Part shown: piece after piece, positions 46,191 to 55,300 of the stretch
How the letters are laid out: every line of letters begins with the position of its first letter
Position numbering within the stretch: the stretch's first letter is position 1
NCBI RefSeq assembly: GCF_009455635.1
Contig: NZ_QPER01000002.1
Coordinates: 1,426,001-1,490,000 of the forward strand
Direction of reading: 5' to 3'
Source: Paraburkholderia agricolaris
GTDB lineage: Bacteria > Pseudomonadota > Gammaproteobacteria > Burkholderiales > Burkholderiaceae
DNA length: 64,000 bases
The notes under the pieces: generated by a model
What the model was told of the DNA's origin: nothing
Databases searched by the model: none
Seen by the model: the letters and a program-made list of their open reading frames with translations, nothing else
Translations under genes and position numbers: made by a program

Positions 46191-47536
46191 AGATCAGACT
46201 GCGGCCACCGGATACGATCGCGTGGCGGATCGCCATGACGGTTGGCGCGGCAATCATAGGGGTACTGATTCTGAGCGCAATCCTTAGCCAGTTCACCGGG
46301 CCGACGGCTCGCGAGGTGGCTGGACTGGACCGGGCCGACGATACTGTCCGCATGATAGACGCCGCTTCAGCGATCGATCGCCCGCGACTGGCTGGTGCTG
46401 TCGATATTTTTTCCAATAAGGCCGAATGGTATCCCGCCACCTCGCCGACCTCCAGGCTCCTCGCTGCGGCCAAGCCGCGTGACGCGTCTCCACACCTGGC
46501 AAAGTGGTTCTGGATAGATGGGCGCCAACTCCGAAGCGTATTGTTCGATTTGAATGATCCGCTATCCGATGCTGTGCGATTCGATCGGAGTAAACATCCC
46601 GATGCTTTTTTTCTTGCGGTTCAACTCCGCGATAGCAGCTGGCTTGTTTTTATAGGCATGCACCGCGACTGGGAGGGGCCGCAACCTACCCAGATAGTTA
46701 TAGCACTAGGATTTGTTGCACTGTCGATTCTCGCGGCATCCGTGCTTGCCACCTATTTTCTCTCGAAGCCAATCAGGCGGTTCGCGGAGGAGCTTCGGCG
46801 GATCGGTGGCGATCCGCGTGCCGGCCCTGTCCACGAAACCGGGCCGAGAGAATTGCGCGCGGCAATTGCGGCGTTCAATGCATTGCAGGCGCAACTCCGG
46901 ACGTTCGTGGAGGACCGGACTGTGATGCTCGCGGCCATGTCTCACGACCTGCGTACGCCCTTAACAAAGATCCGCCTTCGGGGAGAGTTCATCGAAGACG
47001 AAGATCAGCGAGCGCGCCTCTTCCGGGACGTCGACGACTTGCAAGCCATGGCAGATTCCGCGTTGTCCTTCTTCAGGGACGACTACAAGGACGAGGAGGC
47101 AACGGTTTTTGACCTCGCGGGACTTCTGCGCACCATTGCGGATGATTGCGGCGACCACGGAAAGCCTGTCGTCTATATGGGTCCCAATCGCTTCGCGTTC
47201 AGTGGGCGTCCATTCGCCTTCAGGCGTGCCTGCATGAACCTGGTCGACAATGCCTTGAAATATGGATATTGCGCACAACTGGAACTCAACTGCTCCATGG
47301 CGGAAATCATTGTCGAAGTTAGCGATGAAGGCCCCGGCATTCCGCCTCATGCACTCAACCAGGTATTCACCCCCTTTTTCCGCCTTGAACAGTCGCGAAA
47401 TCGTGCCACTGGGGGGATGGGATTGGGGCTCACATCAGCGCGGGCTGTCATTCAGGCTCATGGTGGCGATATCACGCTTCGTAACCGCGAGGGCGGGGGA
47501 TTGGTGGCAAGGATTGCGATGCCCATGGTGTCTTGA
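46187..47536 (+). CDS. sensor histidine kinase
   Basis: A 449-residue membrane kinase with two membrane helices (about 14-36 and 168-190), a periplasmic sensor of about 130 residues, a HAMP linker (YFLSKPIRRFAEELRRIGGD), the H-box (AAMSHDLRTPLTKIRLRGEF) and ATP-binding N, G1 and G2 boxes (MNLVDNALKYG, SDEGPGIPPHAL, GMGLGLTSARAVIQAHGG). It partners the response regulator with an ATGA overlap. By context it may sense envelope stress or antibiotics and control the MipA-like gene. Confidence 0.88.
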   Translation: MKIRLRPPDTIAWRIAMTVGAAIIGVLILSAILSQFTGPTAREVAGLDRADDTVRMIDAASAIDRPRLAGAVDIFSNKAEWYPATSPTSRLLAAAKPRDASPHLAKWFWIDGRQLRSVLFDLNDPLSDAVRFDRSKHPDAFFLAVQLRDSSWLVFIGMHRDWEGPQPTQIVIALGFVALSILAASVLATYFLSKPIRRFAEELRRIGGDPRAGPVHETGPRELRAAIAAFNALQAQLRTFVEDRTVMLAAMSHDLRTPLTKIRLRGEFIEDEDQRARLFRDVDDLQAMADSALSFFRDDYKDEEATVFDLAGLLRTIADDCGDHGKPVVYMGPNRFAFSGRPFAFRRACMNLVDNALKYGYCAQLELNCSMAEIIVEVSDEGPGIPPHALNQVFTPFFRLEQSRNRATGGMGLGLTSARAVIQAHGGDITLRNREGGGLVARIAMPMVS

Positions 47537-47961
47537 TTGACAAGGCGTTGTTGTGTCTTGCGAGCCGAATCGAGGCTCGCGACGCTGGCCTTGCCGGCAG
47601 TGACGGCGTGCATCGGTGGGGTGCCCGGATTATCATTGTTGGTCCATTGATCGAAACAAATATCTCATCATCCCCAGTTGATTTGGCGTCATTCCTTGAC
47701 GTTCATGGCACGAGATGTAATTCGGCTGAAAGGCATTTTCGCTAATAACACATTGAAATTATGCGATTTTATCGATGTTGTGTATGGAAAATATCTGAAG
47801 CCGAGCGTTTAAAAGTGCAGATTCCCAAATGGGATGAGACGGCAGCATCTCCGCATTAAGTTCTATTCAATGGAACTTTTTGAGCTGCTGTGATAGAGTC
47901 GCATCACGTATGCGAACGGTCGACGGGATCGTTTCTCTCTCACACTGCGGAGAAATCAGTA
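47537..47961. other. 425-bp control region of the sugar-acid operon
   Basis: No convincing gene. The region is AT-richer around 47640-47880 and holds the palindrome at 47860-47876, 86 bases before the first ATG of the operon. Confidence 0.5.
47860..47876. promoter_or_regulatory. IclR-type palindromic operator upstream of the sugar-acid operon
   Basis: GTTCTATTCAATGGAAC is a 17-bp palindrome with 7 of 8 arm positions paired around a central C. Closely related 17-mers occur before the porin (54874) and the ABC transporter operon (57406), suggesting a common regulator, most likely the IclR-domain protein encoded at 55301. Confidence 0.6.
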
Positions 47962-48921
47962 ATGAATGTACCGGAACAACGCGAGCCGCTATCGGGAGTG
48001 TTTCCCGTGCTGCCCACGCCTTTCGGGGAGGATGGCAAGCCCGATGTTGCAAGTCTTCGCAGGCTGGTGCGGTACCTGATCGCAGTGGGCGTGGATGGGA
48101 TCACTTATCCCGGCGTCGCGAGCGAATTTGGCCAGTTGACCGCGCAGGAGCGGCTGACGCTTGCGGGGATCGTGCTCGATGAAATCGGCGGCCGGGTCCC
48201 CCTGGTTGCGGGGGTGTCAACTACCGATCTCGAACTGCTCGTCCAGCTCGCGCAGGCTGCTGTCGATGCCGGCGCAGCGGCGTTGATGATCGCGGTTCCG
48301 CCAGATCGCAAGACGGCACACGCGCAGATCGAATTCTTCAGCGCGATTACGCAAGCCCTGCCTCACACGCCTATCGTCTTGCAGAATGTTCCTGCGCCGG
48401 TGGGGGCCGGGCTCGATCCGGCTGTGCTGATCGAGATTCTGAACGCGGTGCCGGATATCAGGTACGTCAAGGAAGAGACGTTGCCGAGCGGACAGCGCCT
48501 GTCTATCGTCATTCGCGATGCGCCAGGGACGATGCTCGGCGTGTTTGGCGGCGCGGGCGGCCGGTACATTACCGACGAACTCCGGCGCGGCGCATGCGGC
48601 ACGATGCCGGCGATCGAGCTTGCCGAGATTCACGTCGCGCTGTTCAACGCACATCGGGCGGGGCAGGCGGATCGGGTGCGGGAACTGTTTACTCGCATGC
48701 TGCCGATACTGAATGTACAGGCCGTGTTCCGCTGGTCGTTGACGAAATATGTGCTACACCGGCGCGGACTGATTCAATGCAGGCTGCAGCGCGCGGCGGG
48801 CCCGCTGCTGGACGAGGTGGATGCAGCAGACGTCGATGGTTTCCTGCGCGACATCGAAGATCTTCTTGTTCCCATGCAGGTGCTCTCCGCTGTCGGGGCC
48901 GGTATTCATGGCACGGTCTAG
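47962..48921 (+). CDS. DapA/NanA-family aldolase or dehydratase
   Basis: A 319-residue class I lyase of the dihydrodipicolinate synthase superfamily. The N-terminal motif VFPVLPTPFGEDGKPD and the Schiff-base Lys in YVKEETLPSG are present. The usual catalytic Tyr of the YNxP motif is replaced: the sequence reads LQNVPAP. It is therefore unlikely to be DapA itself and more likely acts on a 2-keto-3-deoxy sugar acid, given DgoD- and DgoK-like genes next to it. The ATG at 47962 follows a CGGAG site. First gene of a three-gene operon. Confidence 0.75.
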   Translation: MNVPEQREPLSGVFPVLPTPFGEDGKPDVASLRRLVRYLIAVGVDGITYPGVASEFGQLTAQERLTLAGIVLDEIGGRVPLVAGVSTTDLELLVQLAQAAVDAGAAALMIAVPPDRKTAHAQIEFFSAITQALPHTPIVLQNVPAPVGAGLDPAVLIEILNAVPDIRYVKEETLPSGQRLSIVIRDAPGTMLGVFGGAGGRYITDELRRGACGTMPAIELAEIHVALFNAHRAGQADRVRELFTRMLPILNVQAVFRWSLTKYVLHRRGLIQCRLQRAAGPLLDEVDAADVDGFLRDIEDLLVPMQVLSAVGAGIHGTV

Positions 48922-48940
48922 CTCAAGGCAGGTTCACAAT

Positions 48941-50125
48941 ATGAATCACTCACTCAGGATCACATCGGTCGAGACGTTCATCATATCGATTCCTCGCGAA
49001 GTACCGTATCTCGGCGGAGTTGGTAAAGACGAGCAGGTGAATAGCCGCGGCTATCTGATCCGAAAGGGCAACAAGACAATCTATCCGACAACTGACATGT
49101 CGGTGCTGATCAAGGTCACCGCCGAAAACGGTACGATCGGCTGGGGCGAAACGTACGGCATTGTCGCGCCGGAAGCGGTGACCGCGATCATCGACGATGT
49201 GCTTGGACCCGCAGTGACGGGCCGTGATCCGCGCGACGCGGTCGTGATCCAGGAAGACCTGTACGACATGATGCGCGTGCGCGGATTCTTTGGCGGCTAC
49301 TATGTCGACGCGATCGCGGGTGTCGACATCGCGATCTGGGATCTGTTCGGCAAGCTGGTCGGTCAACCTGTAGTCAAACTCATCGGCGGACAGCGCCATA
49401 CGTCGATACCTGCCTACGTTTCCGGACTCCCCGGCAAGTCTCTCGACGAACGTGTCGCTTTGGCCCGATCGTTCGTGAAGAAAGGCTTCAGCTCGTTCAA
49501 GTATCACTCTGCGGTATCGTCCGACGGGATCGTCGAAGAGATGCGTGCATTGCGTGAAGGGCTCGGCGACAGTGTCGAGCTGATGGTCGATCTGCACTGG
49601 AAGTTCACGGCTCAGGAAGCCATTCAGCTGGTTGACCGGCTGACGCCGTATCGCCCGTATTTCGTCGAAGCCCCATGCCAACCCGAAGATATCGAGGGCC
49701 AGGCCCACGTGGGCAGCCACATCCGGGTGCCACTCGCTCTGGGAGAGGAGTGGCGAACTGTCTACGAGTACCGTCCGCGTCTCGAGAAGCGGGCGATGTC
49801 GATTGTCCAGCCGGAGATGGGACACATCGGCATCAGCCAGTTTATGCAGATTGCGCGCATGGCGAACGCGTTCCATGTGAAAGTGATTCCACATGCGAGC
49901 ATTGGGATCGGTATTTTTCAGGCGGCGAGTCTGCATGCGGCCGCAGCGCTCCCGAACGTACCGATGCACGAATATCAGCATACCGTTTTCGATCGCAATC
50001 TCCAGTACCTCGAAACGACCATGTGTTGCGAGGACGGTGCGTTCCGGCTACCGGATGGTCCGGGGCTCGGCGTTGAGCCGCGTGACGGGCTGTGGCAGTT
50101 CGTCCAGAAGAAAGCGGTCATCTAG
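48941..50125 (+). CDS. enolase-superfamily sugar-acid dehydratase (DgoD-like)
   Basis: A 394-residue enzyme of the mandelate racemase/mannonate-galactonate dehydratase branch. Visible catalytic residues are the metal ligands Asp (MVDLHWKF, with the His two residues on), Glu (YFVEAPCQPED) and Glu (LALGEEWRT), and the general-acid His in VIPHASIGIG. This set matches D-galactonate dehydratase in pattern. It would convert an aldonic acid to its 2-keto-3-deoxy form. The ATG at 48941 is 20 bp after the lyase gene. Confidence 0.82.
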   Translation: MNHSLRITSVETFIISIPREVPYLGGVGKDEQVNSRGYLIRKGNKTIYPTTDMSVLIKVTAENGTIGWGETYGIVAPEAVTAIIDDVLGPAVTGRDPRDAVVIQEDLYDMMRVRGFFGGYYVDAIAGVDIAIWDLFGKLVGQPVVKLIGGQRHTSIPAYVSGLPGKSLDERVALARSFVKKGFSSFKYHSAVSSDGIVEEMRALREGLGDSVELMVDLHWKFTAQEAIQLVDRLTPYRPYFVEAPCQPEDIEGQAHVGSHIRVPLALGEEWRTVYEYRPRLEKRAMSIVQPEMGHIGISQFMQIARMANAFHVKVIPHASIGIGIFQAASLHAAAALPNVPMHEYQHTVFDRNLQYLETTMCCEDGAFRLPDGPGLGVEPRDGLWQFVQKKAVI

Positions 50126-50208
50126 CTGTTAGAGCTACCCGGCAGAAGCGCATTTTCGCTACTGCGGTTCACATTGAGTTTTCTAACTAATAATAAGGAT
50201 TACAAATT

Positions 50209-51138
50209 ATGAACCAACCGTTTATCAGCCTGGATTGGGGGACATCGAATCTGCGAGCAACGCTCGTGTCTGCGCAAGGCTGGATAGTCGGATCAAGAAG
50301 TGCCGAAGGCGGCGTGATGGCGGTGAAAGACGGACAGTTTCTACAGTCATTCAACTCGCTATGCAGTGACTGGATTGCTGATCATGGCTGCCCGATAATC
50401 GCGAGCGGCATGATCGGTAGCCGGCAAGGCTGGGTCGAGGCGCCGTACGTGGATTGCCCGGCTACGCCGGCGAGCGTCGCCCGCTCGCTCACGTCGTTCC
50501 CACTGTCCGACAGGGTCACGATGCACATTATTCCCGGATTGCGCTGCGGCGCGGGAACCCGGATGTACGACGTGATGCGCGGTGAGGAGACGCAAATATG
50601 GGGCGCCGATGTAGGCCCGGACACCATTTGCGTTCTTCCCGGTACGCACAGCAAATGGGCGCTTGTTGGCGAGCAATCCCGCATCAGGAAGTTCGCCACC
50701 TATATGACCGGTGAGTTGTATGGCCTGTTGACGAAACACGGCATCCTGGGCCGGTTGATGCAGTTCGGAGCCAGCGATCACGAGGCTTTCGTGGCTGGCG
50801 CACAACTGGGACTGGACGACCAGTCACAGGCTACGCACGTGATCTTCGCGGCGCGTACTGCTGGTTTGATGGACGAAGTGCCGCCGGCTGGATTGCCGGA
50901 CTATCTGTCGGGGATTCTTATCGGTCTGGAAGTGAAGAGTGCGAGGGAGCGGGAGCGGATCGCAAGTGCTGCAGAAAAACCAGTCACCCTGATCGGAGAC
51001 GATAGTCTGTGCCAGCGTTACGAGACCGTTTTACGGTTAGCCGGATTCCAGTCGGTCCGTGCCGGGGAAGGCGCCACGGTTCGAGGTCATATCCGGATCG
51101 CCACAGAGGCGGGGATTATGGAAAGAGCGTCGGCCTGA
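50209..51138 (+). CDS. dgoK: 2-dehydro-3-deoxygalactonokinase
   Basis: A 309-residue DgoK-family kinase: FISLDWGTSNLRATLVS at the N-terminus (phosphate loop), ASGMIGSRQGWVEAPYV, and LPGTHSKWALV with GELYGLL. It phosphorylates 2-keto-3-deoxygalactonate or an analogue with ATP. It ends the operon with the dehydratase. The partner aldolase DgoA is absent from the window. Confidence 0.88.
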   Translation: MNQPFISLDWGTSNLRATLVSAQGWIVGSRSAEGGVMAVKDGQFLQSFNSLCSDWIADHGCPIIASGMIGSRQGWVEAPYVDCPATPASVARSLTSFPLSDRVTMHIIPGLRCGAGTRMYDVMRGEETQIWGADVGPDTICVLPGTHSKWALVGEQSRIRKFATYMTGELYGLLTKHGILGRLMQFGASDHEAFVAGAQLGLDDQSQATHVIFAARTAGLMDEVPPAGLPDYLSGILIGLEVKSARERERIASAAEKPVTLIGDDSLCQRYETVLRLAGFQSVRAGEGATVRGHIRIATEAGIMERASA

Positions 51139-51327
51139 CTCGTATCGGGAGTGCGCCTGCATCGGATACTCTATGACTTCCGGGGCAGGTAATGCGGTGA
51201 GGCAGGCTGCCAGTCTTTGCTGAAACTACTTACGTCAGGTAGCTGCATTTTCCCCTCGAAAGCCACTCGACCACGAGTCGCTCCTGCTGTGATCCTTGTC
51301 GTCCGGTATTGCAATACAAAAGTCCCT

Positions 51328-51361
51328 AAAAAAAACCTGCCACCCGAGGGAGCGGCAGGTT
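51328..51361 (-). terminator. rho-independent terminator of the GH30-like gene
   Basis: On the minus strand AACCTGCC pairs perfectly with GGCAGGTT (positions 51354-51361 and 51334-51341; 8-bp stem, 12-base loop), followed by a run of eight T residues (51328-51335 as A on the plus strand). It lies about 160 bases after the stop of the minus-strand hydrolase gene. The 51139-51520 gap holds nothing else clear. Confidence 0.8.
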
Positions 51362-51520
51362 AAAAGATCGAGGGGATGAGTTTCGCCTGAGAGAATCCCC
51401 TCGAAAGACTGAAACTGGGTTCCGTTACCGTCCACAATTTCCGTCAGGTGACGCCTTCTCGAATCGTCTGCGTGGAATTCTCCGCACATAGCTGCTACGG
51501 GTTGAAGCAGCGGCCTCCGA

Positions 51521-53398
51521 TCAGTTCTCGACCCAGAACTGGATCGTCTGATCCGGTATGCGAATGTCCAGCACGTTGCCTGACTTGATGCCAAGCGTCT
51601 TGCCCTGGTATTGGCCGGTGCCGTCGGCTTGCGTCTGGTTACGAGGCATGGAGTCGTAGGCGTAGCCGGTGAAGAGCCGGGCAGAAGGCAGGTTGATGCG
51701 ATAGCCCATCTCCGAACCGATGCTGTTCGTCACGGCGAACACCAGCTTGCCGGCAGGCGTCTTCCAGGCCATCACGCGGCGCAAAGGATCGACACTGCTT
51801 TCCGTGACCTCGTAGCGCACCGAATTCCATGGCATATGGGCAAGGAAGCCGGCGACAGCGTTGTAGTTAGTGGGGATGTAGTCCCAGTAACCCGGTTGGA
51901 CATTAGGCCACTTCGTATAGTCGGAGTCGGCCGGAACGCGCCACACGCCAAGGCCATATCCCATAGCTACCGTGTCGCGAGACGGTTTCAGCGCGTGTAA
52001 CCAGAACCAGGTCGGGGAGTTCTCGAACGTCATCCAGTTCATGATCGAGTTAGCGGTGTTGATGAGCCGCGCGCTGCTGGTTTGCCCGTCGAGGTACTCG
52101 AATTCATTATTGAACACGGCCTTTCCCGACGCACTGCCCGTGAACATCGGATTGTTGATCAACTCGGAGGAGTTGGTGCCGATGCGATGCCACGTCCATG
52201 CGTCGACATAGGACAGGGTGGATGGGTCCGAGGCAATCGGTCCCGGTCCAGTCCGGCTGCTGACGAGTTCGTCCTGCCCATCGAGGCTATTGACGTGGAT
52301 AAGCGTGTTTGGAAACGCGGCTCTTACCTTGGGTGCGACCACCTTGAAGGTCTGGTAATACTCCTGGTCGGAATAGGTGCACGATGAATAGGGGGTGGAA
52401 TAGATGGGTTCGTTCTGCAGTCCCCACATGACGACCGGGATGCCTGCGTTCTTGAGTTGATTGAGTTCGGCCACGACGTTGTCACCAAACTGACCTAGAA
52501 ATCCGGCGTCGAATTGCTTCAGCTTGCCGCCGTTAATGTAGTTGTTGTTCGTTTTCCAGCCTGGCGCGGGCGACCAGTATTCCGCAGCCACACCTTCCAT
52601 TCCGGATTGATTGATCAGCTCGGCGAGGTCGGCGTTCTGGCTCGCATAGCGAGGGCCGATCGTCTTCTGGTCGGCGGACAGCCCGCGGTAAAACAGACCC
52701 ATTGCCAGACGCGCGTATCGAAAGCCACTGAGCATGTCTTTGTACAAGCGCACGCGTTCCGAGGCAATCAGATCATGTGGGATACCTTCCACTTGCGGCG
52801 GCAGGCCGTTGTTACCCGATCCGATGCTGTCGGTTTGCAGTTCAACGCCCAGCCCAAGGATCGTCTGTTTGGCATTATTAGTAATGCTGAACACTGAAGC
52901 GGGCGCGAATTTCACTGCGTCCGCAATCACATAGCCTTGGCCGCCCTGGTTGGTCAGCGTGACGAAGCCAGTGGTGCCTGCGGCGAAGTCCAGGGTGTCG
53001 AGCAGCAACCACTGCCCACCTGCTACCTGCTCATTTACCGAGTAGGACTTGACGCCGCCCTGGTAGTTGATTTGGAAATTTGCCGCCGTTGTCCGGTCAG
53101 ATCCGCCGTTGGGCAGGTAGTAGTAGACGTTGTAGCGACCGGCCGACGGCAAGCTGGGACGCCAGACCACGGATGCGCTGGTGCCGCCCGCCGTCGAATA
53201 CAGGTAGTCAGACCCGTAGTAATTGGGCGCAAAAGACGATGACGTCCAGTTGCCCGTGACGGTTGCGCCGGTGTTGTCGACGATGACATCCGCCTGCGCC
53301 ACACCGAAGCTGGCCTGAGCTATCCAGAATACCGATATCGTAAGCAGCAACCGCAAGGCGGCGCGCAATGGCGCCGCCCACGTCGTAATACTAGACAT
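51521..53398 (-). CDS. secreted GH30-like glycoside hydrolase with N-terminal golvesin-like domain
   Basis: A 625-residue exported protein. A signal peptide ends near ASFGVAQADV (residue 36). Residues about 38-165 resemble a golvesin/xanthan-lyase-like module (WTSSSFAPNYYGSDYLYST, VVWRPSLPSAGRYNVYYYLP). From about 170 a GH30-type (beta/alpha)8 domain follows, with the acid/base Glu in WGLQNEPIY and the presumed nucleophile Glu in FNNEFEYLDG, then a C-terminal beta domain. GH30 enzymes cleave xylan, glucuronoxylan or beta-1,6-glucan. A GGAGG site precedes the ATG and a strong terminator follows. It probably supplies the sugar used by the surrounding locus. Confidence 0.82.
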   Translation of the reverse strand: MSSITTWAAPLRAALRLLLTISVFWIAQASFGVAQADVIVDNTGATVTGNWTSSSFAPNYYGSDYLYSTAGGTSASVVWRPSLPSAGRYNVYYYLPNGGSDRTTAANFQINYQGGVKSYSVNEQVAGGQWLLLDTLDFAAGTTGFVTLTNQGGQGYVIADAVKFAPASVFSITNNAKQTILGLGVELQTDSIGSGNNGLPPQVEGIPHDLIASERVRLYKDMLSGFRYARLAMGLFYRGLSADQKTIGPRYASQNADLAELINQSGMEGVAAEYWSPAPGWKTNNNYINGGKLKQFDAGFLGQFGDNVVAELNQLKNAGIPVVMWGLQNEPIYSTPYSSCTYSDQEYYQTFKVVAPKVRAAFPNTLIHVNSLDGQDELVSSRTGPGPIASDPSTLSYVDAWTWHRIGTNSSELINNPMFTGSASGKAVFNNEFEYLDGQTSSARLINTANSIMNWMTFENSPTWFWLHALKPSRDTVAMGYGLGVWRVPADSDYTKWPNVQPGYWDYIPTNYNAVAGFLAHMPWNSVRYEVTESSVDPLRRVMAWKTPAGKLVFAVTNSIGSEMGYRINLPSARLFTGYAYDSMPRNQTQADGTGQYQGKTLGIKSGNVLDIRIPDQTIQFWVEN

Positions 53399-53768
53399 AT
53401 GATGCCTCCTTGTCTGGTTATGTCCAATCTCATTTAATCCGGACAGTGATCTTCAACACACGATCTTCACGCAGATTTTCGATGGGGAATCGAGAAGTCG
53501 GTACAGTCCTCAGTTGTCCGAATTTAAAATGATGAGCTGATCGGAGATCGATTGAAATTCGCGTATATCTGAAACGTTCCTGGAATTGCTGGTATTAAAA
53601 AATGGCGCCAGATTTCAAGTCGGCAGGCATGAATTCCACATACGAACGCAAGACTTCGATGTGATCTGATGTTTTCCGGAAAATGCAGTAAGGCGGCGCT
53701 ACTTATCGAGCCGCTTGCCCCGGTTTTAGCAAGCCAGCTTAGCCGTGCTCGTTTCTGAAATCCGGATA
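53399..53768. other. 370-bp region upstream of the hydrolase gene
   Basis: Control region of the hydrolase and trailer of the porin gene. It is AT-richer than average. A small 6-bp hairpin (53713-53718 with 53729-53734) may end the porin transcript. I see no palindrome of the kind found before the other operons here. Confidence 0.45.
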
Positions 53769-54860
53769 CTAGAACAGATGCTTAAGCCCCATTTCGTAGC
53801 CAAGCTTTCCGAGTGTCTGGCCTGTGGCGGTCCAGCCCTTCGTCGTATAGGTATAGGCACCCGCTTTCGAATCGTATACGGCGTCGGTGTATACGACGGT
53901 CTGTTTCGATAGCGAATAGTAATAGCCGAGTGCTGTTTTAGCCTGAATCGTGGTGCCCTCGGACCTTGTGAGCGAGAAGGTGCTTCTGATTCCGCTTGTC
54001 GCGCCAAGCGGAATATTTGCACCGACCATCATATTCTTGATGGATTGCTTGAATGTATTGGAGCCGGTCCCAAATCCGGCAGACAGTTTGACAAAATTCA
54101 GATCGTACACAGTCCCTATATAAGACCAATGATCATTAGGCAGTGAGGGGTTGAGATACGACGCGCCAATCTGAAACGGCCCATTCTTATATATCAGCGA
54201 GGCTGCCAGTGGCCGGTTTGAGTATGTATTGACGCCGTCCTGCACGGCTGTCTGGGCGCGGAAGGTGAGGCCGGCACCGGAGACGTAATAGTTAATCGAA
54301 TTGTTCGTTCTGACAGTGTCGATTGCGCCCGGAGCACCATTGGCCTGAGAAATGCCGCCTCGCGCCCCATAACCGCCCGCCATCCCGTCTTGCGTAAAGG
54401 GGTCGATGCTCGACTCGACATAGTGACTGGGATTCACTTCCCGCCCGACGGTGACCCGTCCGAAACCACCCTCGAGTCCCACGGTCGACCGGCCGCTCCA
54501 GAATGACGTGGGGTTGTACTGCGTGCCGTTGTTCGGATTGATCTGCGTTTCGAGCTGGAAAATGGCCTTCAGGCCGTTGCCGAGGTCTTCCGAACCGATA
54601 AACCCGAGACGACTGGTTGAGCCGTTACCTTCGGTGACGGTGTTTTTGCCGTCGTATTTGGCTATTGCGACGTCGACCACCCCATAGATGGTCACCATGG
54701 ACTGGGCATTCGCGACACCTGGCGCCGTGCATAGTGCAAGAAAGCCGAGCAGCGAGACGTTGCGCGTCCGGCGTAAGGCCTTGCGGCCTTTTATTTGCCG
54801 CTTCCCCCGTTCTGCGAACGCATCGGACTCTGTGCCTGATGCTTTTGACCACTTTTTCAT
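53769..54860 (-). CDS. Gram-negative porin with an extended signal-peptide n-region
   Basis: A 363-residue trimeric-type porin: first strand SMVTIYGVVDVAIAKYDG, GSEDLGNGLKAIFQLETQ and a final strand ending KHLF. The signal core (VSLLGFLALCTAPGVANAQS) begins only after about 34 mostly charged residues from the ATG at 54860, which has a strong AAGGAG site. A 17-bp palindrome at 54874-54890 lies directly upstream, linking the porin to the sugar-acid genes. It probably admits the oligosaccharide or sugar acid. Confidence 0.85.
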   Translation of the reverse strand: MKKWSKASGTESDAFAERGKRQIKGRKALRRTRNVSLLGFLALCTAPGVANAQSMVTIYGVVDVAIAKYDGKNTVTEGNGSTSRLGFIGSEDLGNGLKAIFQLETQINPNNGTQYNPTSFWSGRSTVGLEGGFGRVTVGREVNPSHYVESSIDPFTQDGMAGGYGARGGISQANGAPGAIDTVRTNNSINYYVSGAGLTFRAQTAVQDGVNTYSNRPLAASLIYKNGPFQIGASYLNPSLPNDHWSYIGTVYDLNFVKLSAGFGTGSNTFKQSIKNMMVGANIPLGATSGIRSTFSLTRSEGTTIQAKTALGYYYSLSKQTVVYTDAVYDSKAGAYTYTTKGWTATGQTLGKLGYEMGLKHLF

Positions 54861-54873
54861 AAGTCTCCTTGGT

Positions 54874-54890
54874 TTTCCATTGAATGGAAC
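54874..54890. promoter_or_regulatory. IclR-type palindromic operator upstream of the porin
   Basis: TTTCCATTGAATGGAAC pairs in 7 of 8 arm positions around a central G and closely matches the sites at 47860 and 57406. It ends within 30 bases of the porin ATG (minus strand), a position suited to repression. Confidence 0.6.
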
Positions 54891-55300
54891 TTTATGCGTG
54901 AGACGAATTCTGCTTGTGGTTGTTTGTTTCAACTAGCGGTACTTTCCCTTACTACTACCGTTCAAAAGATCCGCTGCCGAACTGGTGAGGTGTCTTGGAG
55001 CCGGTGGACGGCGCGCTCGCCGTCAGGAGTGGCAAACTCGACGGCCGACGGCGTTTGATATTCGCCGCCTGAGTCAAACGGGTGGAGATCGGAGCAAAGG
55101 ATCAGTGGCGCAGCAAAGTCGCAGGGAAAACGCGGTGCTGTGCCTGCGTTTTCCTATAGCCTGTGCGGGAAGAGAAAAAGACGTGCTGCGAAGCGGGGCG
55201 CGAGAAGGGGGATTTCCGGTTCAGGGCCGGGGCGGCTACGGCGCCGCGCTTGATCTTCTATGTGCGGACGGCTCCCGCTGTGCGCGGGAGCCGAGGGCGC
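54891..55300. other. 410-bp gap between porin and IclR-lactonase genes
   Basis: The gap holds the upstream region of the porin and the 3' flank of the fusion gene. Small plus-strand frames (for example 54985-55422) have no family features and run into the fusion gene; I do not accept them. No terminator is obvious. Confidence 0.4.

Noticed and set aside
47533..47745. 70-codon plus-strand frame after the histidine kinase
   Set aside because: It starts with TTG overlapping the kinase stop, has no ribosome site of its own and no recognisable feature.
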